The position numbers and the translations under genes are program-made. This document shows, piece after piece, positions 34,988 to 42,480 of a DNA stretch of 64,000 nucleotides. Source of the stretch: Pontibacillus salipaludis (GTDB taxonomy: Bacteria; Bacillota; Bacilli; Bacillales; BH030062); assembly GCF_014642405.1 (NCBI RefSeq), contig NZ_BMIN01000008.1, positions 62,001 to 126,000 on the forward strand, read 5' to 3'. The notes beneath the pieces were generated by a model, which was given only the letters and a program-made list of their open reading frames with translations, was not told the origin of the DNA and did no database searches. Numbering within the stretch: the stretch's first letter is position 1; the number at the start of each line of letters is the position of its first letter.

Positions 34988-35968
34988 ATGAAAATCATTC
35001 GCTGGGGCATTATTGGCTGTGGGGATGTCACTGAGGTAAAGAGTGGACCAGGATTTCAATTAGCTGCCAATAGTTCACTCGTGGCTGTGATGAGACGAAA
35101 TGGAGAGCTTGCGAAAGATTACGCAGAGCGACACAACGTTCCAAAGTGGTACGACAAAGCGGAGGACCTTGTCCATGATACAGAGGTAGATGCGGTGTAC
35201 ATCGCCACCCCACCAGGCTCACATAAGGAGTATACAGAAATGGTAGCGAAAGCGGGGAAACCCGTATACGTTGAGAAGCCAATGGCGCTAAATACCGAAG
35301 AGTGCCAGGCTATGATTGACGTTTGCGAGGAGCATGGTGTGCCTTTATATGTTGCGTATTACCGTCGACGCTTGCCGCGTTTTCTCAAAGTAAAAGAGCT
35401 ACTCGATGAGGGCGCAATTGGCGATGTTCGTTTTGTGACGATGGAGCAGACGCAACAGCTATTAGAAAAAGACGAAAACGGAGAATGGCCTTGGAGGGTG
35501 CGCCCTGAAGTGAGTGGTGGAGGTTTATTTTATGATGTTGCCTCTCATACGCTCGACCTTTTTGATTATTTGCTAGGACCCATTGAAGACGTGAAGGGGT
35601 ATGCAGCCAATCAATCAGACTCATATCCTGCTGAAGACAGCGTAAGTGGTAGCTTCCAATTTGAAAGTGGAGTTATGGGGACAGGCGTTTGGAATTTCGC
35701 TTCTTATAAGAATGAGGATCAGAACCGAATTGTTGGTACAAAAGGGGAAATCGTATTCTCAACGTTTGATGAAGTACCGGTCAAATTGATGAACCAATTT
35801 GGTACAGAGGAGTTCCATATCGATCGCCCAAGTCCGATTCAGCAGCAGCTCATTCAAACGATTGTAGATGAACTCATAGGAAAAGGACAGTCGCCTAGCA
35901 CAGGGCGTTCAGCACTGCGCACGAACCGAGTGATGGATAAAATGGTTCAAGATTACTACAAGGGATAA
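34988..35968 (+). CDS. Gfo/Idh/MocA-family oxidoreductase
   Basis: NAD(P)-dependent sugar or sugar-acid dehydrogenase, 326 residues. The Rossmann motif WGIIGCGDVTEV sits at the N-terminus, the conserved EKP (YVEKPMALNTEEC) follows at about 93-95, and the C-terminal half shows GGGLFYDVASHTLDLFDYLLG with the conserved Asp and His. ATG 34988 has GGAGGAG upstream; the frame opens at 34925. It is followed after 15 bp by a second family member, so a two-step conversion of one carbohydrate is plausible. The substrate is unknown. Confidence 0.88.
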   Translation: MKIIRWGIIGCGDVTEVKSGPGFQLAANSSLVAVMRRNGELAKDYAERHNVPKWYDKAEDLVHDTEVDAVYIATPPGSHKEYTEMVAKAGKPVYVEKPMALNTEECQAMIDVCEEHGVPLYVAYYRRRLPRFLKVKELLDEGAIGDVRFVTMEQTQQLLEKDENGEWPWRVRPEVSGGGLFYDVASHTLDLFDYLLGPIEDVKGYAANQSDSYPAEDSVSGSFQFESGVMGTGVWNFASYKNEDQNRIVGTKGEIVFSTFDEVPVKLMNQFGTEEFHIDRPSPIQQQLIQTIVDELIGKGQSPSTGRSALRTNRVMDKMVQDYYKG

Positions 35969-35983
35969 AGGGAGCGGATTCAT

Positions 35984-37027
35984 ATGAACGGAAAACTCAG
36001 AGTTGGAATTATCGGCGCAGGGGGCATTGCCAGAAGTGCTCACATTCCGAATTACCAAAATTACGGCGATGGGGTAGAAGTCGTTGCGGTGGCGAATCAC
36101 AATAAAGATAAGGCTGCAGACTGCGCGCAAGAATTTTCGATTCCCCATGCATACGAAGACTACCGGGATATGCTTCGTGAAATGGAGCTAGACGCCGTTA
36201 GTATCTGCACGCCGAACGCGTTCCATGCCGAGCAAGCGATCGACTCGATGCAATCAGGGTGCCATGTTTTATGTGAAAAGCCACCTGCGATTTCATCATG
36301 TGATGCAGAAAGAATGGAAGAAATCGCGAATCATACAGGCAAGCATCTTATGTACGGATTCCACTTTCGTTTTCGTCCTGAAGTAGAAACGGTGAAGCGT
36401 TTCATAGATGAAGGCGAAATGGGAGAGATCTACGCAGCTGAAGCAAAATGGAACAGAAGGCGCGGCATTCCGGGTTGGGGTGTTTTCACGAATAAAGAGC
36501 TTCAAGGTGGCGGCACATTAATCGACAATGGCATTCATATGCTTGATTCGGCCCTTTATTTAATGGGCTATCCTGAGCCGAAAACGGTCCTAGGCGTTAC
36601 ATACGATAAGATTGGGAAGCGGCCAGGGGTTGGGCTCCTGGGTGAGTGGGATCACGAGAACTTCTCAGTCGAAGACATGGCTCGCGGCATGATCACATTC
36701 CAAAACGGCGCTTCCCTCTTATTTGAATCTTCCTTCGCCGCGAACATTGCTGAGAAGGATGACAGAGTCCTTAAAGTAATGGGAGACCACGGGGGAGCTG
36801 ACGTGTTTCCGCTGAACATGTATCAAGAGAAGCACGGTACACTTCTTGACCTTACTGCTCCCTATGTGGATAAAGGCAATGCGCATAAAGAAATGGTGCA
36901 CCACTTTGTGGACTCCATCCTTGCTGGTAAAGAAACGAACGTACACGCTAATCAAGGAACCCTTGTTCAACGAATTATTGAGGCTTTATACGAGTCAGCT
37001 TCAACTGGAGAAGCAGTGGAGATGTAA
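35984..37027 (+). CDS. Gfo/Idh/MocA-family oxidoreductase (second)
   Basis: 347 residues. Rossmann fold GIIGAGGIARSAHIPNYQ, then CEKPPAISSCDAERM, in which Lys-Pro is kept, and GGGTLIDNGIHMLDSALYLMGYPEPKTVLG with the conserved Asp and His. This resembles myo-inositol or scyllo-inositol dehydrogenase-like members. It lies in an operon with the preceding paralogue, preceded by GGGAGCGG. No transporter or regulator gene is adjacent. A strong terminator follows. Confidence 0.88.
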   Translation: MNGKLRVGIIGAGGIARSAHIPNYQNYGDGVEVVAVANHNKDKAADCAQEFSIPHAYEDYRDMLREMELDAVSICTPNAFHAEQAIDSMQSGCHVLCEKPPAISSCDAERMEEIANHTGKHLMYGFHFRFRPEVETVKRFIDEGEMGEIYAAEAKWNRRRGIPGWGVFTNKELQGGGTLIDNGIHMLDSALYLMGYPEPKTVLGVTYDKIGKRPGVGLLGEWDHENFSVEDMARGMITFQNGASLLFESSFAANIAEKDDRVLKVMGDHGGADVFPLNMYQEKHGTLLDLTAPYVDKGNAHKEMVHHFVDSILAGKETNVHANQGTLVQRIIEALYESASTGEAVEM

Positions 37028-37086
37028 AAAGGCATAGTGCGGTTCCGTTTTTATGGAGGAACATTCAATAAAGCAACCTACTTGGC

Positions 37087-37117
37087 AGACCAAATCGGTT
37101 AGATTTGGTCTTTTTTT
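37087..37117 (+). terminator. Strong intrinsic terminator
   Basis: AGACCAAATC and GATTTGGTCT are perfect 10-bp arms with a 5-nt loop and seven T. The core is shared with the ars terminator at 9386. Confidence 0.9.
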
Positions 37118-37251
37118 AATTGTAACGATTGTTAGATAGTAGTATTTGAACCTTTGTACAAAATCACCACACTCCAAATAGCATAATGCCGACAGATAAG
37201 GGAGCTTTGTTATTTCCTATGTGGAAATGTGATTTGGAAGACTAATTACTA

Positions 37252-37281
37252 AAGTAGGTAATTGTTATTTTATGTTAAAAT
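37252..37281 (+). promoter_or_regulatory. Leader promoter of the small-gene array
   Basis: Near-identical to 9542-9571, with extended -10 TGTTAAAAT. It is followed at 37310-37339 by a short form of the spacer repeat. This position before the first gene makes it a candidate common promoter. Confidence 0.5.
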
Positions 37282-37309
37282 GATTGTGGAGTTTGTGAAC
37301 CAATATACT

Positions 37310-37339
37310 TAAACTAACAGGGCAGTTTAGTTGAATAGG
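37310..37339 (+). repeat. Short form of spacer repeat R3 at the array head
   Basis: AAACTAACAGGGCAGTTTAG followed by TTGAATAGG. It has the 5' CTAAC and the 3' GGCAGTTTAG of the long copies but lacks the middle hairpin, as if deleted between the two TAAC direct repeats. A similar short form is at about 29163-29190. Confidence 0.55.
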
Positions 37340-37369
37340 CAATTACTTATTATGAAGGTGAGTGTAAAA

Positions 37370-38128
37370 ATGATTACTTGGAAGCCAAATAAGTTTAAAA
37401 CTGAAGAAAGGTTTGAAATTGCAGACGAAATTCTTAATGAGTTATTAAGCAAATACAAAAGTAATCTTGTTTCTGTCGCAATAGAAGGGTCCACAGCAAA
37501 GGGTTTGGACCTCCCTGAATCAGATTTAGAATTAAGAGTGGTTATAAAAGAGCGAGAAAGCAGTTGGGAAGCGTTTTTTTACAAGGGAATGTTTGTAGGA
37601 GTAAGCTTTAGCACCTTAGAAAAAATGAAGTCAAAAGCAAAGAATATTGATTTTGAATGGTCAGTGAAAAATGATGCTCTTTATACATGTAAAGTTTTAT
37701 ATGACCCAACTAATCTATATGAAGAATTAAGGGATACTGCAAAAGGAGTAGAAGAGCAAGCCGATTTTAATATTTTAATTAAAGATGCAATAACAGATAT
37801 GTACGAACATGTTTACAAAGTTTTTGCATTACAGAATACAGATACTTTATTAGCTGCTCAAGAAGCTAGACAAGTAGCATATTGGGCAGTAATGTCAGTT
37901 GGATTAAAAAATAAGCACAAATTTTTATCGAGTCGGACAATGTACAAAGAAAGTTTTAATTTGGATTCATTGCCTCAAGGGTTTGAACAACATATTCATG
38001 GCTTATTATCTCTGAATACTAATGTAAATAGCATTAAACAGAATGTAGGCGAATTATGGGTGTCAACTCTTAATTGGGTTCAGGATCTTAATTTAAATCT
38101 TGAACAATCGGATTTGTCCTTCTTGTAA
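37370..38128 (+). CDS. ANT(4')/KNTase-like aminoglycoside nucleotidyltransferase
   Basis: 252 residues, close to the length of kanamycin nucleotidyltransferases. The nucleotidyltransferase core is GSTAKGLDLPESDLELRVV (GS..xxG....SD.E), with the second acidic residue in the following strand (FEW). The C-terminal helical region contains EARQVAYWAVMSVGLKNKH and SLPQGFEQHIHGLLSL, resembling the KNTase C-terminal dimer domain (DLPSGYDHL in ANT(4')). It may adenylylate aminoglycosides, but no resistance claim can be made from sequence. ATG 37370 lies behind AAGGTGAG. First gene of the AT-rich array. Confidence 0.65.
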   Translation: MITWKPNKFKTEERFEIADEILNELLSKYKSNLVSVAIEGSTAKGLDLPESDLELRVVIKERESSWEAFFYKGMFVGVSFSTLEKMKSKAKNIDFEWSVKNDALYTCKVLYDPTNLYEELRDTAKGVEEQADFNILIKDAITDMYEHVYKVFALQNTDTLLAAQEARQVAYWAVMSVGLKNKHKFLSSRTMYKESFNLDSLPQGFEQHIHGLLSLNTNVNSIKQNVGELWVSTLNWVQDLNLNLEQSDLSFL

Positions 38129-38317
38129 TTTGTATAGGTTAATAGCCCACAAAAAAATAAAATAACGTTTATACTATGACTTTGTTACATTAGAGAGGCA
38201 TTAAATGTTACAAGGTTTCAAAAGAGGGAGTTCAATATTTTGATAAGGGGTATAAGAGTTTTTCTAATAATATTTATTTAGTAGAATTCTTTAAATTGTT
38301 AGCGAGGGGGAGGTTTT

Positions 38318-38836
38318 ATGGAAACTACTGAAGATTTAATTATAAGGAAAATGAATCATGATGATTATGGAGTAGTGGCTAAATGGCTAAGCACTGAAGA
38401 AGTTCTCGAGTTCTATGGAGATGTTAATTCCCTGTTTTCTTTGGAAAAAGTGAAGAAAAAATATGGACCTCGAGTTGCTGGAGAAATACCCATAACTCCT
38501 TATATAGTGGAGCTAGGAAATATCCCTATTGGTTTTATGCAGAAATATCAGTTAAGTGAAGAAAAGAAAGTTGAATATAACTATTCTATAAATTATCAGA
38601 TATATGGAATTGACTAATTTATTGGTGTGCCAAATCTTTTTAACAAAGGTATAGGTACAAATATGGTTACCGACTTCATAAAATTTATTTCTAAAGGTAC
38701 AGATGCAAATATTATTATTTTGGACCCTGAAGTATCAAATTATAGAGCAGTAAGGTGTTATGAAAAATGTGGGTTTATGAAAGTAAAAAAAATCAACGAT
38801 GGTAATAATTGGCTTATGGAACATCGTATTAGATAG
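38318..38836 (+). pseudogene. GNAT acetyltransferase (AAC(6')-like) with an in-frame stop
   Basis: One frame runs from ATG 38318 (behind GGGGGAGG) to 38836 but has TAA at 38615-38617, in YGID-stop-FIGVPNLFNKGIGTNMV. Homologous acetyltransferases read GIDQFIG there, so a CAA-to-TAA change is likely. The second half carries the acetyl-CoA loop (NKGIGT) and the tail NYRAVRCYEKCGF, typical of AAC(6')-related GNATs. The two halves could give separate peptides, but a broken gene is the simplest reading. Confidence 0.8.
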
Positions 38837-38855
38837 TTTTACTAACTTATTTTAT

Positions 38856-38915
38856 TGAACTAAAGGGTGCGATTGTTGAACAAGAACAGTCGCTTCTTTC
38901 AATAGATCAGCAGGC
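38856..38915 (+). repeat. Spacer repeat R3 copy
   Basis: GAACTAAAGGGTGCGATTGT, then TGAACAAGAACAGTCGCTTC and TTTCAATAGATCAGCAGG. GCGATTG pairs with CAGTCGC before TTCTTTC, a terminator-like hairpin. Confidence 0.7.
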
Positions 38916-38932
38916 ATAATTAGGGGGATTAT

Positions 38933-39226
38933 ATGGTAAAGAAAAAGGCATTACTCGTCGTTACGCTTTTACTACTTACAGTTTCTTTAATAGGCTGCTT
39001 AAAAGAAGATACAGTTAAGGGAGAAATTAAAGGTACTATTGAAGAAAAGTTTCCACAACAAAATATGATATTAGTACTGGATAATTCTAATACCCGAAAC
39101 AAAATTCCTGTTGATGATATTGAAAAATATGAAATAGGAGACAAAGTAGAAATTACTGTGTATATGGATCCTGAAAAAAACGGTGCTACAACATACGAAA
39201 ATTCGAAATTTGTAATAAAAAAGTAA
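38933..39226 (+). CDS. Hypothetical small lipoprotein (OB-fold-like)
   Basis: 97 residues. Signal peptide MVKKKALLVVTLLLLTVSLIGC with lipobox LIGC and Cys22. The mature part is a short beta-rich domain (GEIKGTIEEKFPQQNMILVL, IPVDDIEKYEIGDKVEITVY) suggestive of a five-stranded OB-like fold, as in DUF3221-type lipoproteins. This is a pattern resemblance only. GGGGG ribosome binding site; spacer repeats on both sides. Confidence 0.65.
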   Translation: MVKKKALLVVTLLLLTVSLIGCLKEDTVKGEIKGTIEEKFPQQNMILVLDNSNTRNKIPVDDIEKYEIGDKVEITVYMDPEKNGATTYENSKFVIKK

Positions 39227-39269
39227 ATTAACTCTCTTTGGAAAAGGGATAAAATTTCTCCATAACTTA

Positions 39270-39358
39270 TTAAACTATTGGGTGCGATAGTGAAATAAGG
39301 AGTTGTCGATGCGGAAGCTCCTATTGTGTTAATACGGCAGTTTAGCTTAATAAAGGGT
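39270..39358 (+). repeat. Spacer repeat R3 copy, second subtype
   Basis: AAACTATTGGGTGCGATAGT, then AGGAGTTGTCGATGCGG and AGCTCCT (stem), ATTGTGTTAATACGGCAGTT and TAGCTTAATAAAGG. It keeps both the 5' and 3' conserved ends but a different central hairpin. Confidence 0.65.
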
Positions 39359-39399
39359 AATAAATGATGTGGTAATATATAGAGCTAGAGGTGAATTCA

Positions 39400-39744
39400 A
39401 TGAAGAAAATTACAATAATACTTGTGGTTTTAGTAGTAACTTTACTAGGTTGTTCAAAAAAAGAAGCTGACCTCCCTTATGCTTTATCTGCCAAACAACA
39501 CAACATTATATATGTAGTCCCAAAGCAAGGGAATGAAGATAAATTACAATGGTTTCAAGAATTTCAAAATGAACATATGGGGGTTAACTTAATTGCTTTT
39601 GGTTTGGAATTAACACAGGAAGAATATCCGTCTCTAGAAGTTACTGAAGCTCCCTACATTTACATATTAGATCAAGATAACATTGCTTTTGAGGGTGCAG
39701 ATTTTGAAAGAGCTAAGAGTTATTTAATAGAAAATGTTAAATAA
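39400..39744 (+). CDS. Hypothetical lipoprotein, thioredoxin-like fold possible
   Basis: 114 residues from ATG 39400 behind AGAGGTG. Signal MKKITIILVVLVVTLLGC with Cys18. The mature part has an alternating pattern (HNIIYVVPKQGNEDKLQWFQEF, LIAFGLELTQEEYPSLEVTEAPYIYILD) reminiscent of a thioredoxin fold including an Ala-Pro near the cis-Pro position, but it lacks a CxxC. Unknown function. It sits between two spacer repeats. Confidence 0.6.
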   Translation: MKKITIILVVLVVTLLGCSKKEADLPYALSAKQHNIIYVVPKQGNEDKLQWFQEFQNEHMGVNLIAFGLELTQEEYPSLEVTEAPYIYILDQDNIAFEGADFERAKSYLIENVK

Positions 39745-39750
39745 ATTTTT

Positions 39751-39780
39751 TGCTAACGGGCCCGATAGTTGAACAGGGGT
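39751..39780 (+). repeat. Truncated spacer repeat R3
   Basis: GCTAACGGGCCCGATAGTTG followed by AACAGGGG, the 5' part only. Confidence 0.5.
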
Positions 39781-39790
39781 GGTGTTATAG

Positions 39791-39988
39791 ATGGAAGATA
39801 AAAAGAGGAAATCTCAATTAAAATTATGGTTAGGAGCAGTATTTTGGTCAATCATTGCATTCTTAATTGTAAAACTCTTGTGGGAAGATGCTAATCCTAT
39901 ATTACTGCTTGTATTTTTAATACTTGGTTTTCTGATAAATTTTATTATTACACTTCGCAATCAAAGCTTCAGCGGAAGCAGTTATTAA
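39791..39988 (+). CDS. Hypothetical 65-residue membrane protein
   Basis: A charged N-terminus (MEDKKRKSQLK) is followed by two hydrophobic segments (LWLGAVFWSIIAFLIVKLLW and PILLLVFLILGFLINFIITL) and a short Ser-rich tail. It starts 11 bp after a truncated spacer repeat and a second-subtype repeat follows. No family recognised. Confidence 0.55.
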   Translation: MEDKKRKSQLKLWLGAVFWSIIAFLIVKLLWEDANPILLLVFLILGFLINFIITLRNQSFSGSSY

Positions 39989-39990
39989 TG

Positions 39991-40054
39991 TAAAAGGCGC
40001 AATAGTGGAACAAGGAGTTGTCGATGCGGCAGTTCCTATTGTGTTGAAGGGGCA
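39991..40054 (+). repeat. Spacer repeat R3 copy, second subtype
   Basis: AAAAGGCGCAATAGTGGAAC, then AAGGAGTTGTCGATGCGG and CAGTTCCT (8-bp stem with two G-T pairs), ATTGTGTTGAAGGGGCA. The central part is almost identical to 39299-39331. Confidence 0.65.
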
Positions 40055-40109
40055 AGATTCTTCATTAAGAATGAAAAAATGATGATAAGTTATATATAGG
40101 AGGGTGTAT

Positions 40110-40700
40110 TTGAAGAAACTTTTTATTTTATTCATCGTAATAGGATTTGTATTAGTTGGTTGCAAAAATGAAGATGAGAGCGGAAAAACTAATGAACCGA
40201 GCAAAAGTGATTCTGAAATAAATCATGTAGATAGTTCTAAAAATGCGGACGTCGAACCGTACAATGGACAAACGTTAAAAGTCGCAGTGGTTGGAACTTC
40301 TCCAAAAGTTAGAGAAGATAATGTCCGTTTTAATGAAATTTCATTTAAGAAATTGCGAAATGGAGAATTGTCTACTTATGATGCAGTCTTTGTTATGAAA
40401 GAGAACCTTGCCGAAGCTTCACAAAGTCAGTATGTTAATGTTTATAAGAAACATGAAATCCCATTCTTTTTTATAGCTGCTAAAAACTCAATCCCTTTTA
40501 TTCTAAAATCTGAAGAGTATAGCGAGTTTTGGAAATGGACATCTGGAACGATGTACACTTCTGGAGTGATATATAAACCAAAAGAATACGGGTCATTTAA
40601 ACATATGGGCGTTTACTTGCGAGATGGCGAGAAAACAGAACAAAACCTATATTCAATGTATTCTTCAGTATTTAAAATGATAGAAGAAACAAATCTGTGA
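40110..40700 (+). CDS. Hypothetical lipoprotein
   Basis: TTG 40110 with AGGAGGGTG upstream; 196 residues. Signal MKKLFILFIVIGFVLVGC with Cys18, then a Ser/Asn/Glu-rich linker of about 30 residues. The globular domain has LKVAVVGTSPKVREDNVRF, YDAVFVMKENLAEASQSQYV and IPFFFIAAKNSIPFI, an alternating alpha/beta layout. No family recognised with confidence. Spacer repeats lie on both sides. Confidence 0.6.
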   Translation: MKKLFILFIVIGFVLVGCKNEDESGKTNEPSKSDSEINHVDSSKNADVEPYNGQTLKVAVVGTSPKVREDNVRFNEISFKKLRNGELSTYDAVFVMKENLAEASQSQYVNVYKKHEIPFFFIAAKNSIPFILKSEEYSEFWKWTSGTMYTSGVIYKPKEYGSFKHMGVYLRDGEKTEQNLYSMYSSVFKMIEETNL

Positions 40701-40737
40701 ATTTAAAATAAGCATTGATTTAATGAAAATCTATTGT

Positions 40738-40790
40738 GCTAACGGGTGCAATAGTTGAACAAGGAACTGTCAAATGTGGCGGTTAATATT
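40738..40790 (+). repeat. Spacer repeat R3 copy
   Basis: GCTAACGGGTGCAATAGTTG, then AACAAGGAACTGTCAAATG and TGGCGGTTAATATTGAT. Second-subtype, degenerate centre. A separate perfect hairpin AAACATATG/CATATGTTT lies just beyond at about 40834-40858. Confidence 0.6.
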
Positions 40791-40860
40791 GATAGATGAA
40801 GAAATTATGTTTACGACAAATGGGACATAGGTTTAAACATATGGAAGAGCATATGTTTCC

Positions 40861-40985
40861 AAAAAAAAAGACGTCCTATAAAGGACGTCTTGGCGTATTG
40901 CGGCGAGAGACAGCACTCCACATTTGTGCCTTGCCATAAAGGCGCGTCAATCTCGACTTATGCAATTCAGCTCATCGCTAGATTA
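40861..40985 (-). ncRNA. Unidentified structured RNA with strong terminator
   Basis: Read on the minus strand, ATTGC and GCAAT (plus-strand 40962-40966 and 40897-40901) close a junction. A second helix CGAGA/TCTCG (40951-40955 and 40904-40908) extends through GAC/GTC to two hairpins, GCCTT/AAGGC and CAC/GTG. A perfect terminator AAGACGTCC/GGACGTCTT with nine T follows. No start codon or frame is supported. A possible -10 (TATACT) lies at about 40986-40991. I do not recognise the RNA family with certainty. Confidence 0.55.
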
Positions 40986-41036
40986 GTATAGCATAACGCA
41001 TCTATTATATCTAATAGAAATTTTTCCTTAAAGTAT

Positions 41037-41092
41037 TAGCGGGTGCGATTGCTAACAAGAGCGGTCGCTTTTTTCGTTAACAGAGCACGGGT
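41037..41092 (+). repeat. Spacer repeat R3 copy with terminator
   Basis: TAGCGGGTGCGATTGCTAAC, then AAGAGCGGTCGCTTTTTTCG and TTAACAGAGCACGG. GCGATTG pairs with CGGTCGC directly before six T. Confidence 0.7.
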
Positions 41093-41141
41093 GTGGAATA
41101 AAAAAGAACTAGTATGACTAAGTTAGGAGAGGTTTTATGTG

Positions 41142-41225
41142 TTGAGATTTGTTGATGATCTTGTATTTGATTATATGGGTATTCGGTATTTTGCAGTAGT
41201 CATATTGAATGAACAGTGGAGTTAA
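41142..41225 (+). other. Possible 27-residue peptide or gene fragment
   Basis: TTG frame behind AGGAGAGG reads LRFVDDLVFDYMGIRYFAVV and ILNEQWS. It may be a small protein or the remnant of a larger one. There is no other support. Confidence 0.2.
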
Positions 41226-41269
41226 ATTTAATAATGTGAAGCGTTAAAACAACATCAAGAGGTGAGTAT

Positions 41270-41746
41270 TTGCTGCGGAAAAAAGGAATGAAATTATTTT
41301 CGTTTAGTTTATTGGCAGTTATATGTTTACTTTCAAGCTGTGTTAGTAATGAAAAAAAGATAGTAAATCATTATTATTTATCATTATCAGGTGAGAGTAA
41401 AACTTGGAAAGTAGATTCTTACGAAATAATCATTAAACCCGAAACGTTTAAGGCGGGAAATGGAAACCTTACTATGAACAAAATGAACGAATATAGTACC
41501 GATTTCTTTAATGTTAAGGTAGTTGCAGTTATCGCTAATAAAGATAAGGTTATTCAAGCAAGGTCTGTTTCAGGAAGTGAATCGGATATCTCCCAAACTT
41601 CGATGGGAGCATCAGGAGGAGGCGCTTTTCTGTATAAAAACCTTGAGGACATTAATGATATTTATATGATAATTGAATGGGAAGAAAAAAATAAGACAAT
41701 GAAAGAGAAGATCGATTTATTTAGTGAAGAAAAGTTCTTCAACTAA
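41270..41746 (+). CDS. Hypothetical lipoprotein
   Basis: TTG 41270 behind AAGAGGTGAG; 158 residues. Signal peptide ends LLSSC with lipid Cys24. The domain has KTWKVDSYEIIIKPETFKAGNG, then FFNVKVVAVIANKDKVIQARSV, SGGGAFLYKNLEDINDIYMIIEW and the tail MKEKIDLFSEEKFFN. It is probably an extracytoplasmic beta-sandwich. No family recognised. The stop codon is part of the spacer repeat AACTAACAGC. A relic of the tail of a close paralogue occurs at about 42485-42530. Confidence 0.6.
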   Translation: MLRKKGMKLFSFSLLAVICLLSSCVSNEKKIVNHYYLSLSGESKTWKVDSYEIIIKPETFKAGNGNLTMNKMNEYSTDFFNVKVVAVIANKDKVIQARSVSGSESDISQTSMGASGGGAFLYKNLEDINDIYMIIEWEEKNKTMKEKIDLFSEEKFFN

Positions 41747-41799
41747 CAGCTGCGATTGTGGTAAAAGAGCGGTCGCTTTTTTTTATTGTCAGGGCAGCC
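41741..41799 (+). repeat. Spacer repeat R3 copy with terminator
   Basis: AACTAACAGCTGCGATTGTG, then GTAAAAGAGCGGTCGCTTTT and TTTTATTGTCAGGGCAGCC. GCGATTG/CGGTCGC stem before eight T. Confidence 0.7.
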
Positions 41800-41837
41800 A
41801 AGTAGAAGGAAATAGGAATGATAGATGAGGTGTTAAA

Positions 41838-42053
41838 ATGAAATTAGTAGGTATTGGTTTTGGAACATTCGTTTTGGGGTTTATCCTATGTAGTTTATTA
41901 GCGTCAATCTTCATGGCGGGTTCACCAACCATTGGGAGTTCTTACTTAGGTTTTATTGGATTTTCTATGCTTTATTTAGCGAGTATATTGTCAGTTTGTA
42001 CGTTTCTAATACTGAAGAAACTAAATAAGTTTTGTGGTGCTAACGGGTGTTGA
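41838..42053 (+). CDS. Hypothetical 71-residue membrane protein
   Basis: ATG behind GAGGTG. Two long hydrophobic segments (LVGIGFGTFVLGFILCSLLASIF and YLGFIGFSMLYLASILSVCTFLIL) with a short loop (MAGSPTIGSS), ending KKLNKFCGANGC. The last codons read into a truncated spacer repeat (GCTAACGGGTG at 42038-42060), so the natural C-terminus may have been changed by recombination there. Confidence 0.5.
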   Translation: MKLVGIGFGTFVLGFILCSLLASIFMAGSPTIGSSYLGFIGFSMLYLASILSVCTFLILKKLNKFCGANGC

Positions 42054-42093
42054 AAATCTTAAAACATTAAGGATTAATAAAAGGGAGAAGACG

Positions 42094-42459
42094 ATGGTAA
42101 AAAGAAAACTGTTTACAGCTTTAATCACTCTAGTACTATCAGTTCCTTTATACAGTTTTATTTCTAAAGGAACCACCTCTGACTACGTTGGTATGTATTT
42201 CGTAATTTTAACTACTGCCATTACATGCGGTACACTTTTATCGATTTCCATTGGTTATCTTGAAAGCAAGGTGAATCTCAATAGTGTTTCTTTGCGATTT
42301 ATCCTACATATTAGTATAGCTTTACTCTTACCTGCTATTTTTGTTAGAAGTGGTTACTTCCAAGTCACCCTTTATTTAGCTACACCAGTGGCTGTTGGAT
42401 ATTTCGTAATAGATGAAGTGTTAAGAACGATGTTTAATAAACCCAGTAAGGCAGTATGA
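42094..42459 (+). CDS. Hypothetical 121-residue membrane protein
   Basis: ATG 42094 lies behind AAAGGGAGAAG; the frame is open from 42034 through the repeat. Four hydrophobic segments (LFTALITLVLSVPLYSFI, YVGMYFVILTTAITCGTLLSI, SLRFILHISIALLLPAIFV and VTLYLATPVAVGYFVI) are followed by a basic tail. No family recognised. Confidence 0.55.
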   Translation: MVKRKLFTALITLVLSVPLYSFISKGTTSDYVGMYFVILTTAITCGTLLSISIGYLESKVNLNSVSLRFILHISIALLLPAIFVRSGYFQVTLYLATPVAVGYFVIDEVLRTMFNKPSKAV

Positions 42460-42480
42460 GATAAATTAAATTCTCGATAT

